A DNA stretch of 64,000 nucleotides from Silene latifolia. Lineage: Eukaryota > Streptophyta > Magnoliopsida > Caryophyllales > Caryophyllaceae. Positions 48,036 through 61,533 of this stretch are shown here, one piece after another (the first letter of the stretch is position 1; each line of letters opens with the position of its first letter). Below the pieces are notes generated by a model. It worked only from the letters and a program-made list of their open reading frames with translations. It had not been told where the DNA came from and did no database searches. The position numbers were made by a program, and so were the translations under genes. The DNA lies in NCBI RefSeq assembly GCF_048544455.1, contig NC_133538.1:24881469-24945468 (forward strand). The letters run 5' to 3'.

Positions 48036-48457
48036 GGAAATAGAGTTATGTTATGGAGGGCAAACATTGAAATTTACATTAATTGTCGACGATAATTAGT
48101 AAATTGTCGACGACGTATAGCAAGACCCTAAATAAAAACAAATCTTCTATATCATTACCAAACGGTATTGTACAGTGCATCAATCACCTAAGTTGCATAA
48201 ATTATTCAAGTTAAATCTTAATTGGAAAGAAAAAAAAATAAAAAAAATGAGGAAACCCAAACGTGCCAGTCTTAAAATCAGCACACCCTTGAATTCTATT
48301 TCCATAATAAGACTGTAAAAAAGTTAATCCTACAGCCATTGCAAATCTATCCCTATCATAAGACTTTCACTTCCAAGCTTATTCCCAAGTCCCACCAGTT
48401 TCCTGCATAACATAAAATTTGTATCATGTTAGGAGAATTGTGGAGAATTGCACACAC

Positions 48458-48466
48458 TATATATAC
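48458..48466 (+). promoter_or_regulatory. TATA box of the RPA-like gene
   Basis: TATATATAC lies 83 bases before the proposed ATG at 48,541, a usual plant spacing with a short leader. Confidence 0.55.
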
Positions 48467-48540
48467 AAGACCTTTTGCTTGGCATATCCCACACACCAAA
48501 TATCCCATATCTCATAGATCTCCTTGTGAATTACCTAACA

Positions 48541-50843
48541 ATGGCATCATCCAAATCTTGGTTTATCTTGCTTCTCAATATTCATCGTCACATTGATATT
48601 AAATCATTGTCATTTATTGCATTTATTTTCTCTGTTTCAGTGCTTACTCAACCATCAACGAAATGAACGAAAGCAAGACAAGCGGGAAGATCAAGGCTCG
48701 TGTTTCTCGACTTTGGGAAGTACCCAATCCTTATGCTAAAGACCAGCTAATCTGCATAGATATGGTCCTTATAGATGAAGAGGTATGTTGAAGAAACAAA
48801 CTCTGCACGTACTATTGCCTTATGATTTACTATTTATCTACTGAAATCTCACCTTGACTACTAACTAATTATAACTGTATACTTTCACAGGGCGGTTACG
48901 TTCACGCAACCATATATGGCAACTCTCTAATTGAAAGGTTCCGTTCAAGACTCACCGAGGGAAATGTTTATGTGCTGAATCACTTTGATATTGAATCGAA
49001 CAAATCACCAAATCGGGTTGTCAGCGATAGCAAGATTATGTTAAAATTTCAGTTTAGCACTTGCATTAAAAAGATTGCATCCGGAAGTTCCGTAATTCCA
49101 AGACAGAGGTTTGACTTTGTATCATTCAACACTTTAGAACAACGTCGACTCAAACCAGAAGTTCTCACAGGTACTCCCTAACATACTTTCAGCTATAATT
49201 TATATTTCCTTAGTGTTACCTGTATTCTTAAATTAAACTATTCTCTATAAAAAGATGTCTACGGAGTTTTGGTGAGCGAATATGTGGAGAAGTATTCAAC
49301 CGCTATTGAAATCCGAGACAAGAGGTATAAATAATCTCATCCTTAAAATTGAATTATTTTCCGTTTTATGAATTTATTTATTTCACTACACTTATTTATG
49401 CAGTGAGAATATTATCAAGCTGAAGTTATGGAAACAATTTAGCGTTGATTACAACGAACAAATGAAAGGATACCGTGGTCAGTCTAACATTATCATAGTA
49501 GTGACCTCTACCTTAGTTAAAGGCTACAATATGGGTAAGCAATTCTTCTTGTCAGCTTATGTCTTTCATCCTCTTGACTTTAATACGAAGTTCACTTACT
49601 TTATTCTTACTAATTGCACCATAAAATATACTCACAGCTTCTATGAAGCTTGACACTTCCTCATCAAGCAAGGTATATATTAATCTAGACTTTCCAGAGA
49701 TCAACGAGCTGAAGAGCCTATTAAGGTAATCAACAAAAACACATATAATATTTCTGACTATAGCTAGCATTTTTTGACATTTGTTACTAAATTCTTTTCC
49801 TGTATAGGGAGAAGAAGGAAGAAAATTTTTTGAGCACTTCGTCAAGTCAAAACAGTGACATTCTCAAGGAAGATATCTCAACAATCATCAATTACTGTAA
49901 ATTACCATATGAGAAGGTACTCTATCAGTTAACCGTATCCTTCTTCCCAATAATCATGGTTTACGACAGGTCAAATAATCAAACATTATACACGCAGAAT
50001 GAAATTTGTTTCTGCCAAGCCACGGTAAAGGAAGTCATGGGAGAATTACCTTGGTACAATCCTTCATGTCCTAATTTTAATAGGAAGCCCAAGACAGTGA
50101 ATAAAGGCTTCTTCTGCGAGTACTGCACCAAACCTGTAGAAAAACCATTGACGGTGTAAGTATGCATTTATCATATTCAGCCCAATTATACACAGCTCAA
50201 TAGCTTAAATTAATTAACTTAAAATGTGCAGGTACCGTCTGGAGTTATTAGTTGAAGACGCATCTGGAATAACTATTTTTACTATGTTCAATGACGAAGC
50301 TAAAAGGATGGTTGGTCAAGATGCAAACACATTATTTGACTCCCATCCAAAACAGGTACACCAGTTTTACTATGGTATTTTGTTCTCTCATCAGGAATGT
50401 TGGTTTCGTTATTTAATCAACTCATAATATTATTGTTATGTATAGGACCCCTCATCTGAGGACTATGATTTCATCCCAAGCTTACTTCGAAATACTTTTG
50501 AAGATAAAACATTTGTTTTCAAAGTGAAGATTGACAGATTCAATCATCATAATATAAAGAAGAATAAGCAGACATTTGTTGTCATGAAAGTATTAGAAAG
50601 CATCTCATCTGAGGAATCAAATACAGACAAGGGAGCACAAAAAACTACCCACAAACGTCAACTTGAATATATCTCATCAGATGATGAAGAGTCAAGCACT
50701 TCAACAGCCACGATTACCCGCAAGAAACGCAAGGTACAGCATATAGTGATGTATAACCAACTTAATTGAACACCTATCGTTCAATGAAATCCTTCTTACA
50801 TTAATTTATGTACATGCAGGTGCAAGATGAAAAGGAAGGATGA
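48541..50843 (+). CDS. Helitron-encoded RPA70-like single-strand DNA-binding protein
   Basis: Ten exons by GT-AG borders: 48,541-48,560; 48,641-48,782; 48,891-49,170; 49,255-49,324; 49,404-49,534; 49,638-49,725; 49,808-50,155; 50,232-50,355; 50,446-50,733; 50,820-50,843. They join in frame without a stop, 504 residues. Resembles the large subunit of replication protein A: an N-terminal OB fold (KIKARVSRLWEVPN), a second OB region (RQRFDFVSF to KVYINLDFPEI), then a third with a zinc-ribbon-like segment (FCEYC present; the first Cys pair is CPNF, so one ligand is lost), and a basic Lys-rich C terminus after an acidic Ser-rich stretch. Plant Helitrons often carry such a gene, thought to coat single-stranded DNA during rolling-circle transposition. 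The start and 80-nt first intron (GTTTAT donor) are the least certain part; an ATG at 48,663 is the alternative. Confidence 0.85.
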
Positions 50844-51987
50844 GAAGATAGTTCGTCAATATATAGTTTTCGCTTATTGTAATTTACATATATTCATATA
50901 TTCTAGAAAAATAAGACTCTTTTACACAAATTCGAAATAGTTAGTAATTTAAATTCTTATTCATGTTCTGGCAAAATAAGACTCCTTTTATGTAGTATTC
51001 AACCAATTCCGATAATTCAGAATTTTACTTTACTTAATATGAATGTTATAATACCTTTCAGTTATGCAACCGTATATCTATCAACTACTGTCTGCGACTA
51101 TGATTAAAATTAACTACAAATCTTACCAACTCATCACTAATGTATCCCACTCCCGTGCAATGCTACCCGTGCTTTCTCTCCATCCTTGCTGTAACAATAA
51201 AACACACAACTAATCACCATAAAATGAAACTTAAGTGTTCAAGTGTAGCGCCGTCAACTAAACTAACAAAAAGGACTAAATGCCTTTCACAAACTGATCG
51301 TAAATAACATGGTTCACATAACATGTATAGTGGCAAGAGCAACTCATTTGAATTAATACTTCTTATAAAACAAGCATTGATGTAATATTAGACGTAAAAT
51401 TCATTTATTTTTATCTGCTGAAACTTTTATAACCTGGTCGACAATAATTTAGGATGAGACAATAATTTAGGATGAGTAACCACTTGGACATGGAATCTGC
51501 CATTGGAGCAGCAAATGAATTTCTGAAATTTTTTTGCAGTAGGGTTCGTTACATAATTTGGTAATGGAGTTACTACCCGACCCCAACACCACTTATCTTT
51601 TAATTAATATCTGTAGAAGTGTAATATAATAATTGCAGTTTTAACGGTTGAAACCTATCGAATCTTGCGAACTCTTATGAACATACGAAGTGTACCTTGC
51701 AACCACTCTAATTGATGAAAAGAGCAGCGAAAAATTCAGGAAAGCAAAAGAATTGACCGATTCAAATTTTAGTTGACATAAAATATAATTGGAATTTAAT
51801 CTCAAAAGGTAGATATACTTTTCTGGAACTATTTGTCCATAAAACGAATTTTAGTTCAACTCATACGCACCTCGCCATAATATTATTATAATAGAATCCT
51901 ACCCCAACCCCTGCAAAGCTACATACACTTAAACTCTCTTTCTCATAATATTAGTATAATATAATCCTATCCTAATTCCAAATGTTA

Positions 51988-52010
51988 ATGCATAGCTATA
52001 TATACAGACG
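51988..52010 (+). promoter_or_regulatory. Possible TATA box of the Rep/helicase gene
   Basis: TATATATAC about 85-90 bases before the ATG at 52,083, similar in form and distance to that of the RPA-like gene. Confidence 0.4.
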
Positions 52011-52082
52011 AGGTCCTCTTCCAAACCCTACACGAGTTTCACATAAACATAGCCCTATCCAGGTAAACGAAAAAAAGATATC

Positions 52083-55000
52083 ATGTCTGATAATTCCCCT
52101 TTCATTTCTAATTCCAAGGATAATAGAAAGAACCGTATGCTACAACAAAGACTTAAGAAACGACAAAGATTAGCTTATGATAGTCATGACCATCATACCT
52201 CATTAATGCAGCCCCAATCAGACCTTTCTACACCGGCAAAACAGCCACAAGCTGTTCTGCATACCAATAGCAGACGAAACCGTAACCCGGGACCATTGAG
52301 TCTCTCAGAACCAACAACTGCAGAACACCAAAGAAAAATTGAGTCAGCACGAGAATACACGGGTTCAGAAAGTCAACTACCTACACATGCCAGAGAACCA
52401 AGTGTGGACTCGGGATACCAAACTCAAGACGGTAACATGCAGCTGGACCCAGATAATCAAGGTGATGAACCACAGGATACAGGTAAGAATCATTCGCTAT
52501 AGCAATTATCATACGTAGAACAGTATAAAAACAGTAATAAGATACATAAAGAACACATGCTTATGATGTTAAAAGAGACATCCATTATCCACAGATGTTG
52601 CTCGGCAATGAGAACAAAGGGACGTACAAAAGTTACCAGGAACCGTCACAGGGAAACCACAGAGTACTCCCAACCAACCCAGCTTGGTAACTCAGGGAGT
52701 TGATCCAGAGATGCTAATATCTCCACCCGAACAAGAATATGGTAAGCTCGCTATTTCAACCGAAATTAGTAACTTTCAAAGAAATATTGAATAAAGTAAT
52801 AGTCTTTTAACCACAGAGACTACAGATATATACTCATCCATGAGAACTGACTGTTATTAGTATTAATTTTGATTTGTAGACACTGAATCAATACAGACAA
52901 GCTCAAACTACCTCAGCGTAGGCCAGCCGAACTATTTTTGTAGAAAATGTGAGGCAATCATATGGTATGAAGAAAGAGTGAAAAAGAACAGTACCAGGGC
53001 ACAAATAAGTTTCAATATGTGTTGCAGGGAGGGTATTGTTCGACTTTTGAAGATAAAAGATCTGCCAAACTTTTTGAGAAGCTTAATGGATTATAGCCAA
53101 GACTCAAAGTCGCGAAAGTTTAGAGAGAACATACGAATGTACAGTTCTTCATATGCTTTCACGTCGAGGGGTGCGAAGATTGACAGGTCTGTCTATAACA
53201 CTCCAGCCCCCTACACCTTCAGAATAAGCGGTCAGAACAGTCACTTCATTGGATCTCTACTACTAGTCGGGGAGCGGGCACCCTCTTTTTTGCAGCTTTA
53301 TATCTATGACACAACATCAGAATTAGATATGCTTGCAAATGCGGTACGGAAAGACACAAGCACAATCCAGCTAGACAAAAATATTCTCTCTGGGTTGAAG
53401 ACTATGCTCGATGAAACTAACCCGCTTGCAAAAACATTCCGCATGGCACAACAAAGGATTAAGGAGGACAAGAATATAAATTTATCCATAAGAATACTCG
53501 GTCATAGAGACAGCAAAGCCATCAAAGATAGGGTGTATAACAGTCCAACTGCATCAAAAGTCGCTGCTCTCATTGTGGGCGATTCAGGGGGAGCCAATAC
53601 TGGAAGAGATATCATAGTTGATCACAAGGAAAAGGGTTTAAAAAGAATAAATGAGCTTCATCCATTTTTCATGGCCTTACAGTACCCTCTTCTATTTCCT
53701 TATGGAGAAGATAGTTACCATATTGACATAGAGTATTATGAGGATGAGGATCAAAAGAAGAAGATAGGGAAAAGAAAGTGTGTAACGATGAGGGAGTATT
53801 ACGCTTATCGGATACAACAAAGAATTAACGAAGGGTATGCTTTGCTTCGTGGAGGGAAGTTACTACACCAATTTATTGTCGATTGTTATTGTGCAATTGA
53901 AAGTGAAAGAGTCTTATTCATAATATATAACCAACCATCTCTACGTTGTGAAGTGCTAAACAACATTTGTGATGCTGTCAGCAAGGGTGATTATGTGGGG
54001 CCGACGGTTGGAACCAGAATAATACTACCCGCATCATTTACAGGATGCGGAAGATATTTGCAATAAAATTACCAGGACGAAATGTCAAAGTGCAGGTGGT
54101 TTGGTAATCCACATTTATTTATTACCTTTACTGCTAATCCAAAATGGCCAGAAGTAGAGAGTATGTTAAAACACATAAAAGGGCAGAAGGCGGAGGACAG
54201 ACCAGATATTATAGCCAGGGTATTCAAGTTGAAACTCAGACAGCTAATGGATTTTCTCAAAAAAGAACGCTATTTTAGAACGGTAATTGCAGGTAAGCCT
54301 TTAACTTAACCCGCTCATTCAGCATAAATCCTAATACCATATATTTTACAAAGCAGCCAGCTGTTATTGTATAAAAGAAATTATTTGTTAACAATTAGAT
54401 CAATATAAAGTATCACTGACGCAGGACTTCTCTATCTTAAACAGATGTATATACAATCGAGTTCCAGAAAAGAGGGCTACCACATGCCCACATACTTCTA
54501 TGGTTAAAGCCAGAGGAAGTAGACCTGACCACCCAGTTCATTGATAATATTATTTGTGCTGAGATACCAGACAAAGAGAAGGAGCCTGATCTGTATAGAG
54601 CCGTATCCCGATATATGGTTCATGGACCATGTGGGCGGATGAACCCGAACTGCTCATGTATGATCAATAACACGTGCAGTAAGAAGTTCCCGAAGAAATC
54701 CAATCAGGAAACAGTGATAGATAATAACGGCTACCCAGTATACAGAAGGCAAGAAAATGACAGGTACGCTACATTTAATTCTAAATTTCGGCTTTTACAG
54801 CAAACTTCAGTGTATAGAAATTACTGCCAGTCTCCTCAGGTGCATATTCAGTGCAATTAATTCTAAACTTCGGTTTTAATATCAACCTTCAGTGTATAAA
54901 CATTACTACCATTCTCCTCAGGTACATAAAGAAAGGAGACCACCGCTTAGAAAATAGGTACGTGGTGCCATATAATCCGGGTTTGCTTTTAATGTTTGAA

Positions 55001-57572
55001 GCACACTTAAATGTCGAATGGTGCAACACAGCTCGGGCGATTAAGTATCTCTTTAAGTACATTCTCAAAGGCCCGGATAAAGCAACTATGGTCCTGACAG
55101 GAGGTCAGGATGATGAAATTAAATCATATCTTGATTGTAGATACCTATCAGCCTGCGAAAGTGCGTGGAGGATCTTCGAGTTTGACATTTTAGAGAGAAA
55201 CCCGAGTGTGATACGATTACCAGTACACTTAGAGGGAGAACAAGCTGTAGTACTAAGGGATCATGAACGTTTAGAAGTTGTTATAGAACGTGCCAGTGAA
55301 AAGAAGACAATGCTAACAGCGTGGATGGATACAAATACTCTTCATTCGGAGGCAAGAGCTCTAACATATGCACAGTTCCCCACAAAATATGTGTGGAACA
55401 ACGGTTGGACAAAGAGAAAGCAGGGGATGAGTATAGGTAGGATTGTTTTCGTGCATCCAACTGCCGGAGAGCGATATTATCTTCGTTTACTACTGAATAT
55501 CGTCAAGGGTGCCCAAAACTTCGAGGATTTAAGGACAGTAAAGGAACATGTGTACCCTACTTACAAGGAAGCATGCTTTGCACACGGCCTACTAAGTAAT
55601 GATAAAGAATGGCACGAAGCCATGAAAGAAGCAGGTCGGTGGGCAATGCCTACACAACTTCGGGAGTTATTCGTCACGATGCTCTTATTCTGTGAAGTAA
55701 CGGACGTTCTAGATCTATGGAATGGCAGCTATGAAATGCTCTAAGAGGACATCGAAAGGCAGAAGATCGAGAAGACTATTTTGTCATCCAAATCTCGAGC
55801 TAACAGAAGAAGCCAAATTATCATTTACATTAATTGAGGTCGAGAAAATACTTCTAAGGTATGGAAAGACCCTGAAAGACATTAATAATATGCCTCTTCC
55901 AAAGATTGATAATATAAATGGCTTAGAGAACAAGCTAATTCGAGACGAACGTCTATACGACCGCAAGGAAATGGCCAATGAGTGGACATAAAAGGTGCAG
56001 CAACTCAACGTTGAACAACGATTAGTGTATGACAAGGTAACTGCAGTAGTGGAGAATGGAACCGGTGGAGTAGTATTCTTATACGGGCACGGAGGAACAG
56101 GAAATACATTTTTATACAGGGCCATCTCAGCAAAGGTAAGATCAGAGGGTAAAATAGTTCTCAACGTCGCATCATCAGGTGAGTAACCAAAAGATTAGCA
56201 TAAAACATTCAGTATAAAGAAGAATTATCATTACTCACGAAACCAATATGTCTACACTTTCTTAAATTAGGTATTGCAGCATTACTACAGCCGGGAGGAA
56301 GGACGGCTCATAGCAGATTAGCTATCCCAGTTGACTTATTCGACAACTCTACATGTAACATAGGGCAAAAGAGCCAGCTTGCTGAACTCCTAAGAGAGAC
56401 GTCTTTGATAATATGGGATGAGGCACCTATGGATCACAGGTTTTCTTTTGAAGCAGTCAACCGTACAATGAGAGACATAATTGGATTTAAAGATAGAGGA
56501 GCAAGATCTAAGCTCTTTGGCGGAAAGACGGTTCTACTTGGCGGAGACTTCCGCCAAGTATTACCCATAATAACCAAGGGAAGAAGGCAAGATGTCGTAC
56601 AAGCATCGATTAGTAGATCGTACATATGGGATGAATGCACTGTGTACACACTTAAGAAAATCATGAGAGTATCAGAATGCAACGGTGATCCAGAAAAACG
56701 AGAAAGAAACCGAGCATTCAATGATTGGTTGCTAGCCATGGGGGATGGAACATTAGAGGCCAAGGCAGAACAGAATGACACGGAAGAAACATGGATAGAA
56801 ATCCCAGAGCAATACATCGACAGTAAAGGAGCATTAGACATTGAGGATGTAGTTAACCAGATGTACCCGGATTTTGCAATCAGGCATAAAAACGAAGACT
56901 ATCTAAGAGAAAGAGCAATACTAACACCTTTAAATGAAACTGCAGACATGATAAAAAAACCACATGGCAAAGTTGGTACCGGGAGACGAGGTACTGTACC
57001 GAAGTTGTGATGAGGTCTGCACGTCATCAACTGAGTCTGAAGACCAGTTTACGTCTTATCCAACAGAGTACCTCAACAATCTTAACTTACAGGGGTTGCC
57101 GCACCATGAATTAAAGCTTAAGGTGGGGATGCCAGTTATGCTACTAAGGAACATAAACCCATTACAAGGGTTATGTAATGGTACACATCTGATTATAACT
57201 TACCTCGGAAGGTATATAGTCGAAGGGAAAATAATAACGGGTTCAAAACTAGGTGAAAAGGTTCTTATACCAAGGATAATAATGACTACAGCGGACATAA
57301 AGATACCATTCGTACTTAAGAAAAGGCAATACCCCCTAAAGCCCTGTTATACAATGACAATAAATAAGAGTCAAGGACAAACCCTAAAGCATGTAGGGAT
57401 ATATTTGTCAAAGCCCGTGTTTAGTCATGACTAGTTATATGTAGCAGCTTCAAGGACAACATCTCCAGAAGTTATAAAGTTCTTCATCGACGATTCAACG
57501 CAAGAGTTGAAAGGTCATACGAGAAACATCGTCTATAAAGAAGTATTTAACAACCTACAATCTCTAGCATAA
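52083..57572 (+). pseudogene. Helitron Rep/helicase transposase, broken
   Basis: Exons by GT-AG borders: 52,083-52,482; 52,595-52,741; 52,880-54,292; 54,445-54,763; 54,922-56,178; 56,271-57,572. Domains: Cys-rich finger (YFCRKCEAI), Helitron N-terminal domain, Rep nuclease with FITFTANPKWPEV, the HUH motif GLPHAHILLWL, and the paired-tyrosine motif KYLFKYILKG; then a PIF1-type helicase with Walker A GHGGTGNTFL, Walker B IIWDEAPM and INKSQGQTL near the end. HUH and both Tyr are intact. Breaks: TGA 52,609; TAA 54,064; TAA 55,742 with a frame change near 55,775; TAA 55,989; frame change in an A run near 56,955; TAG 57,432. The Walker A Lys is Asn. Confidence 0.93.
54776..54921 (+). repeat. Duplicated 3' splice region in a Rep intron
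   Basis: Two 64-bp copies (54,776-54,839 and 54,858-54,921), each ending CTCCTCAG|GT. Only the second acceptor keeps the Rep frame. Confidence 0.8.
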
Positions 57573-59580
57573 ACAATCAATGTTGTGCAGGTTTCTTATT
57601 TGGGCAGTTGTCTGTGTAGACAGCTGAACACCAAAATAATAGTTTAAGCTTCGAGCTTACAATTTCTGAACACCTCTACCACTAACGTACATGGTATAAG
57701 AAATAGTCTTTCCGATATTTACCTTTTATATATAAAATCGTAAGTTTATCATTAATTTAGGTGTTTCTATCTCTAACTGTACTTTATATTCATTTAAATT
57801 GTTGGGCTTCATTAATTGATATGTTAACAAATCAGGAGGGATACACAAAAGGCAATCCCTATACATTGTATTCATTATAGAAAATAGCAAACACTCTTCA
57901 CAAACTATACTACAGACAAATCCATTCAAGTAAATGACAATCTAGCGGAAACAAAAAGAATAAAAAGATGAATCCCTTACCTAGATAGAGGTGTTTGGAG
58001 GAAGCAACCTCAACAATAGCCTTATCACCCAATATCCTCAAATTCCTTGGACCAACTCCCCGTCCTACCAACGAATAACCCGCAACAGCCTTATCAACCA
58101 ATTTCCTCAAATTCCTCGGACCGACTCCTAGGTATAATCAACAAGTTTGGATTTCCACCAGGCACCCGCTAATAACCCACCACTTCCTCGGTCACTAAAC
58201 TACTACTTCTATGCAACCTCTCCCTTTTCTGCTCCCGGTCCCGGTTTTGCATGTCATTCCGTGAATTAGATAAGCAAATGACAATAAACAAGTTAAATTA
58301 AATCAATCATAACGATAGGTCATGGCTTGGGTAACAAAGAGACGAGGAATTAATCGGAATCAGAAACAATAGTAAGAGAGATGGGGATTAAATATTTGCC
58401 GATTGAACGTGGAATGATAAGGGTATAGGAAGTAAACAGATCTGAGGTTGGCGAGGCGATTGGTGGTGGTTGATTTGATGGTTGTGGTGTTCGATTGACG
58501 TGGGTGTGTGGGGGTGCATAGTTCGGCAGACGACGGATGATGAAGATTAATTGTGAGGGTGATGGGTATGTTACTTATTAAATTGATTAATTTTAAGAAA
58601 GAACTAAAGTTTGTTTAAGAGGAATTGAAATGATTAGGAAAATTCTTTAAGTTTGTTCTATTATGTCAAAAGTAAAAAACATTCACCTTATGCTCAGGTT
58701 AATGGTTATCGGTTATTATGAGAGATCGCCTCTCACAAAATTAGTGGGAGACATAATAAGTAGAAAGGAAAAATATTCCAACTTCCTAATCCCATAATGT
58801 GAGAGATCTTAGCTAAGTCGGTCTGATAAAATTTAACGCTATTGAAAGACGGTCTTTTTTAAATTTTTGTGAAATTCGGTTAAGTTTAGGAGAAAATGTA
58901 GTTTGGATTATTCTTCACAAGTAACCAAGTTATTTGTCACTTACATAAAGTAAACACTCTCATTTAGTTTATACGAATAATTTTAGTTAAGTCGGTCTAA
59001 TGAAATTAAACGTGAAACAGTTACATGTTTCAATTTTAGCAATAAATGGTTTATTTATATAATGAGAATGTGACACAACGTAACGAGATCGATCGCTCAA
59101 ACTACCATATGCAAACACGATGAAAGGTATAGCTACTTTAAAAGTTCATGAGAGTATATGCTTCTATCGCCTCTTTACCTTCCTACAAAAGCACCAAACA
59201 ATAGGCCCGTGCATCGCACGGGAATTAAACCTAATATATTTATAAAAGAAGTTTTTTTCGAGTGATTCTAGAGCGTCCACATCATCAAAACTCAATTTAG
59301 GAACGTATCATAAATAATAATTTTTGATGTAAAAAATAAAGTGAAAAATCTTTTAATTATTATAATATATATATATATTTCCTAAATTATATTCAAATGA
59401 TATTTCCAACTTTTTTATAAAACGTTTCCATTTCATTTGACAACAAAGTATTGTTAAAAAAATTATGAAAATAATATAATTAGATTCGTGATAAAAAAAA
59501 TGCTATCATTAGAGAATAAATTTTATATAATTTGCACATACTAAAGATAGTGTACCTCTTAGTTCTTAAGACATTATATG

Positions 59581-59688
59581 TCCCACATTGAAAACTAATG
59601 TAGCTGTGGAGAATATACTACGTATAAATAATAGAATTGTCCCACATCGAAAGATTAGCAAAGTGGGTTAATCCTATGATTATAAATA
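59581..59688 (+). promoter_or_regulatory. snRNA-type promoter modules, cluster I (2 modules)
   Basis: TCCCACATTG at 59,581 with TATAAATA at 59,623, and TCCCACATCG at 59,640 with TATAAATA at 59,681; starts are 42 and 41 bp apart. RTCCCACATCG is the upstream sequence element of plant snRNA genes, and four helical turns to TATA is the Pol II type spacing. A conserved body of about 80 bp follows to 59,770. Confidence 0.6.
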
Positions 59689-60079
59689 GGAGGCATCCTT
59701 GAAACTTAGTTATTAACCCAAATCTTTTGAGTCTCTTAAGTATTGTCTTAAAGAGCTCTTAAAAGTTTATATCATATCTCCACAATATGATATAAAAAAT
59801 AAAGTGGATATTTTTTAATTATTATAATATATATTTCCTTTATTATATATCCAAGTCATGTTTATAATTTTTATATAAAAATATTTTACATTTTATTTGA
59901 TAAAAAACTATCAAAAAAAATTATATAATTAGATTTGCGATAAAAAAAATGAAATTATTAGAGTTTGAATTTCATATCATCTGCACAAAAAAAAGAAAAA
60001 AAAGTACGATAATTAATAGACAGCATAAGACATCGAACTAGGTGAGAAAAAGAAGACGTGCTTCTTAGTATGTTATATG

Positions 60080-60255
60080 TCACACATTGAAAAATAATGT
60101 AAGTGTGATGAACATATTACGTATAAATAGTAGAATCGTCTCACGTCGTAAAATTACCATAAGGTGGGGTTATTCAGTTATAAATAATAGAATTATCCCA
60201 CATCGAAATATTAACATAAGGTGTGATGAACTGATGATCCTATGATTATATATAT
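60080..60255 (+). promoter_or_regulatory. snRNA-type promoter modules, cluster II (3 modules)
   Basis: USE-like starts at 60,080, 60,139 and 60,196 with TATA starts at 60,122, 60,179 and 60,248 (42, 40 and 52 bp). The same body follows to about 60,330. Confidence 0.5.
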
Positions 60256-60999
60256 GAGTCATCCTTTGAACTTAAATATCAACCCAAAATCTTTTTAGTC
60301 TTTTAAATATTGTCTTAAAGAGTTCTTTTATGTTACAGTTGTCTTATATGTTACATTTGTTGTGCTTTAACAGTTAAATTGATACAAGTGACCTTGATTT
60401 TCTTGATTCAATTATCTAATTATATCATACTTTAATCTAACAATCGAACACCGATAAGAGTAACTAACAAACGTTACAATAAGTATGCATGATCTCCATA
60501 ATTAGTAAGTCTTAAAAGCGATTAATATTGATTAATTCAATTTAATGAGAATAAGAATATAAAAATGAGTTAGGTATGATTTGATTACAATGGGACCAAC
60601 TCACTGAATATTAGTCAAACAATTAAGCTGACAACAGTTGAAGAAATCCAAGTATAGCAAAGAGTTAAGGTTCAGCCACCATATTAGCTCTAGGAACTGC
60701 CAACGCACTTATAATAAAATGCTACAAAAAACATTTTTCTAAAAAATTCATAGGCCATAACAGCTTATGTAGTCTTAATACCAAATTTATTTGTATTTTA
60801 TTATCCACGAATTTTTATTTAAGACGGAATTATCCTCTTCAACCTTTTTTGTTTAAATATATACTAAAATTAAAAGACTTACAAAAAGAGTTCATACATC
60901 AATTAAGGGGCAAAAATCCAAAGAACAAAACGTTATTAAATCGAGTTGGATGTCGAACTAGATGCGAAAAAGATGATGTAATTCTTAGTACATTATATG

Positions 61000-61225
61000 T
61001 CACACATTGTAAAATAATAAGATGTGGTGAAAATACTACGTATAAATAGTAGAATTGTTCCACATCGAAAAATTACCATAAGATGTGGTCATCCTATTAT
61101 AAATAGTAGAATTGTCCCATATCGAAAGATTAACATAAGGGGTGCTGATCTTATTATTATAAATAGTAGAACTGTCTCACATCGAACGATTAACATAATG
61201 TGGGGTGATCCTATGATTATAAATA
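61000..61225 (+). promoter_or_regulatory. snRNA-type promoter modules, cluster III (4 modules)
   Basis: USE-like starts 61,000, 61,058, 61,115 and 61,175; TATAAATA starts 61,041, 61,098, 61,158 and 61,218 (41, 40, 43 and 43 bp). Each TATA box is followed about ten bases later by the next USE. The body after it is cut short at about 61,266. Confidence 0.58.
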
Positions 61226-61284
61226 TGAGTCATCTTTGGAACTTAAATATCAACCCAAAATCTTTTGTATTAGTATGTTATTTG

Positions 61285-61334
61285 TCCCACATTGAAAAAT
61301 AATTGAGGTGTTGTGAATATACTACGTATAAATA
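61285..61334 (+). promoter_or_regulatory. snRNA-type promoter module, cluster IV
   Basis: TCCCACATTG at 61,285 and TATAAATA at 61,327, 42 bp apart. The downstream sequence differs from the other clusters. Confidence 0.55.
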
Positions 61335-61533
61335 GAGTATGGATCCTCTCCATTTCTTTTAAATAGAGTCCATTTCTCTCTCACAATGTAATATTATATT
61401 ACACTCATTTCTTTACTACCTTTTGCCTTTATTTGTCGCGATAAAACCCGAAGCGTTGGATCGTCCCCAAGTGATTTCTTGTCCGTTAAAAAGAAATCTT
61501 GTCCCCAAATGGAAATGGAGAAAGTCCTCACTG

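Larger units (their letters stand above)
46922..59234 (+). mobile_element. Large Helitron with RPA-like and Rep/helicase genes
   Basis: 12.3 kb. Starts TCTATATTAATAAAGG directly after the preceding Helitron's CTAG and ends with a 7-bp hairpin CCCGTGC/GCACGGG (59,206-59,222), then AATTAAACCTAA (CTRR). Encodes an RPA-like protein and the Rep/helicase on the same strand, the gene content known for autonomous plant Helitrons. The Rep/helicase copy is broken, so this element is now defective. 47,880-48,450, 50,850-51,950 and 57,575-59,200 hold no recognised gene; 58,010-58,130 has a 70-bp tandem repeat. Confidence 0.85.

Noticed and set aside
48663-50843. Start of the RPA-like gene at ATG 48,663
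   Set aside because: Possible, but the ATG at 48,541 with an 80-nt intron joins in frame, has better context, and adds a segment expected at the N terminus of this family.
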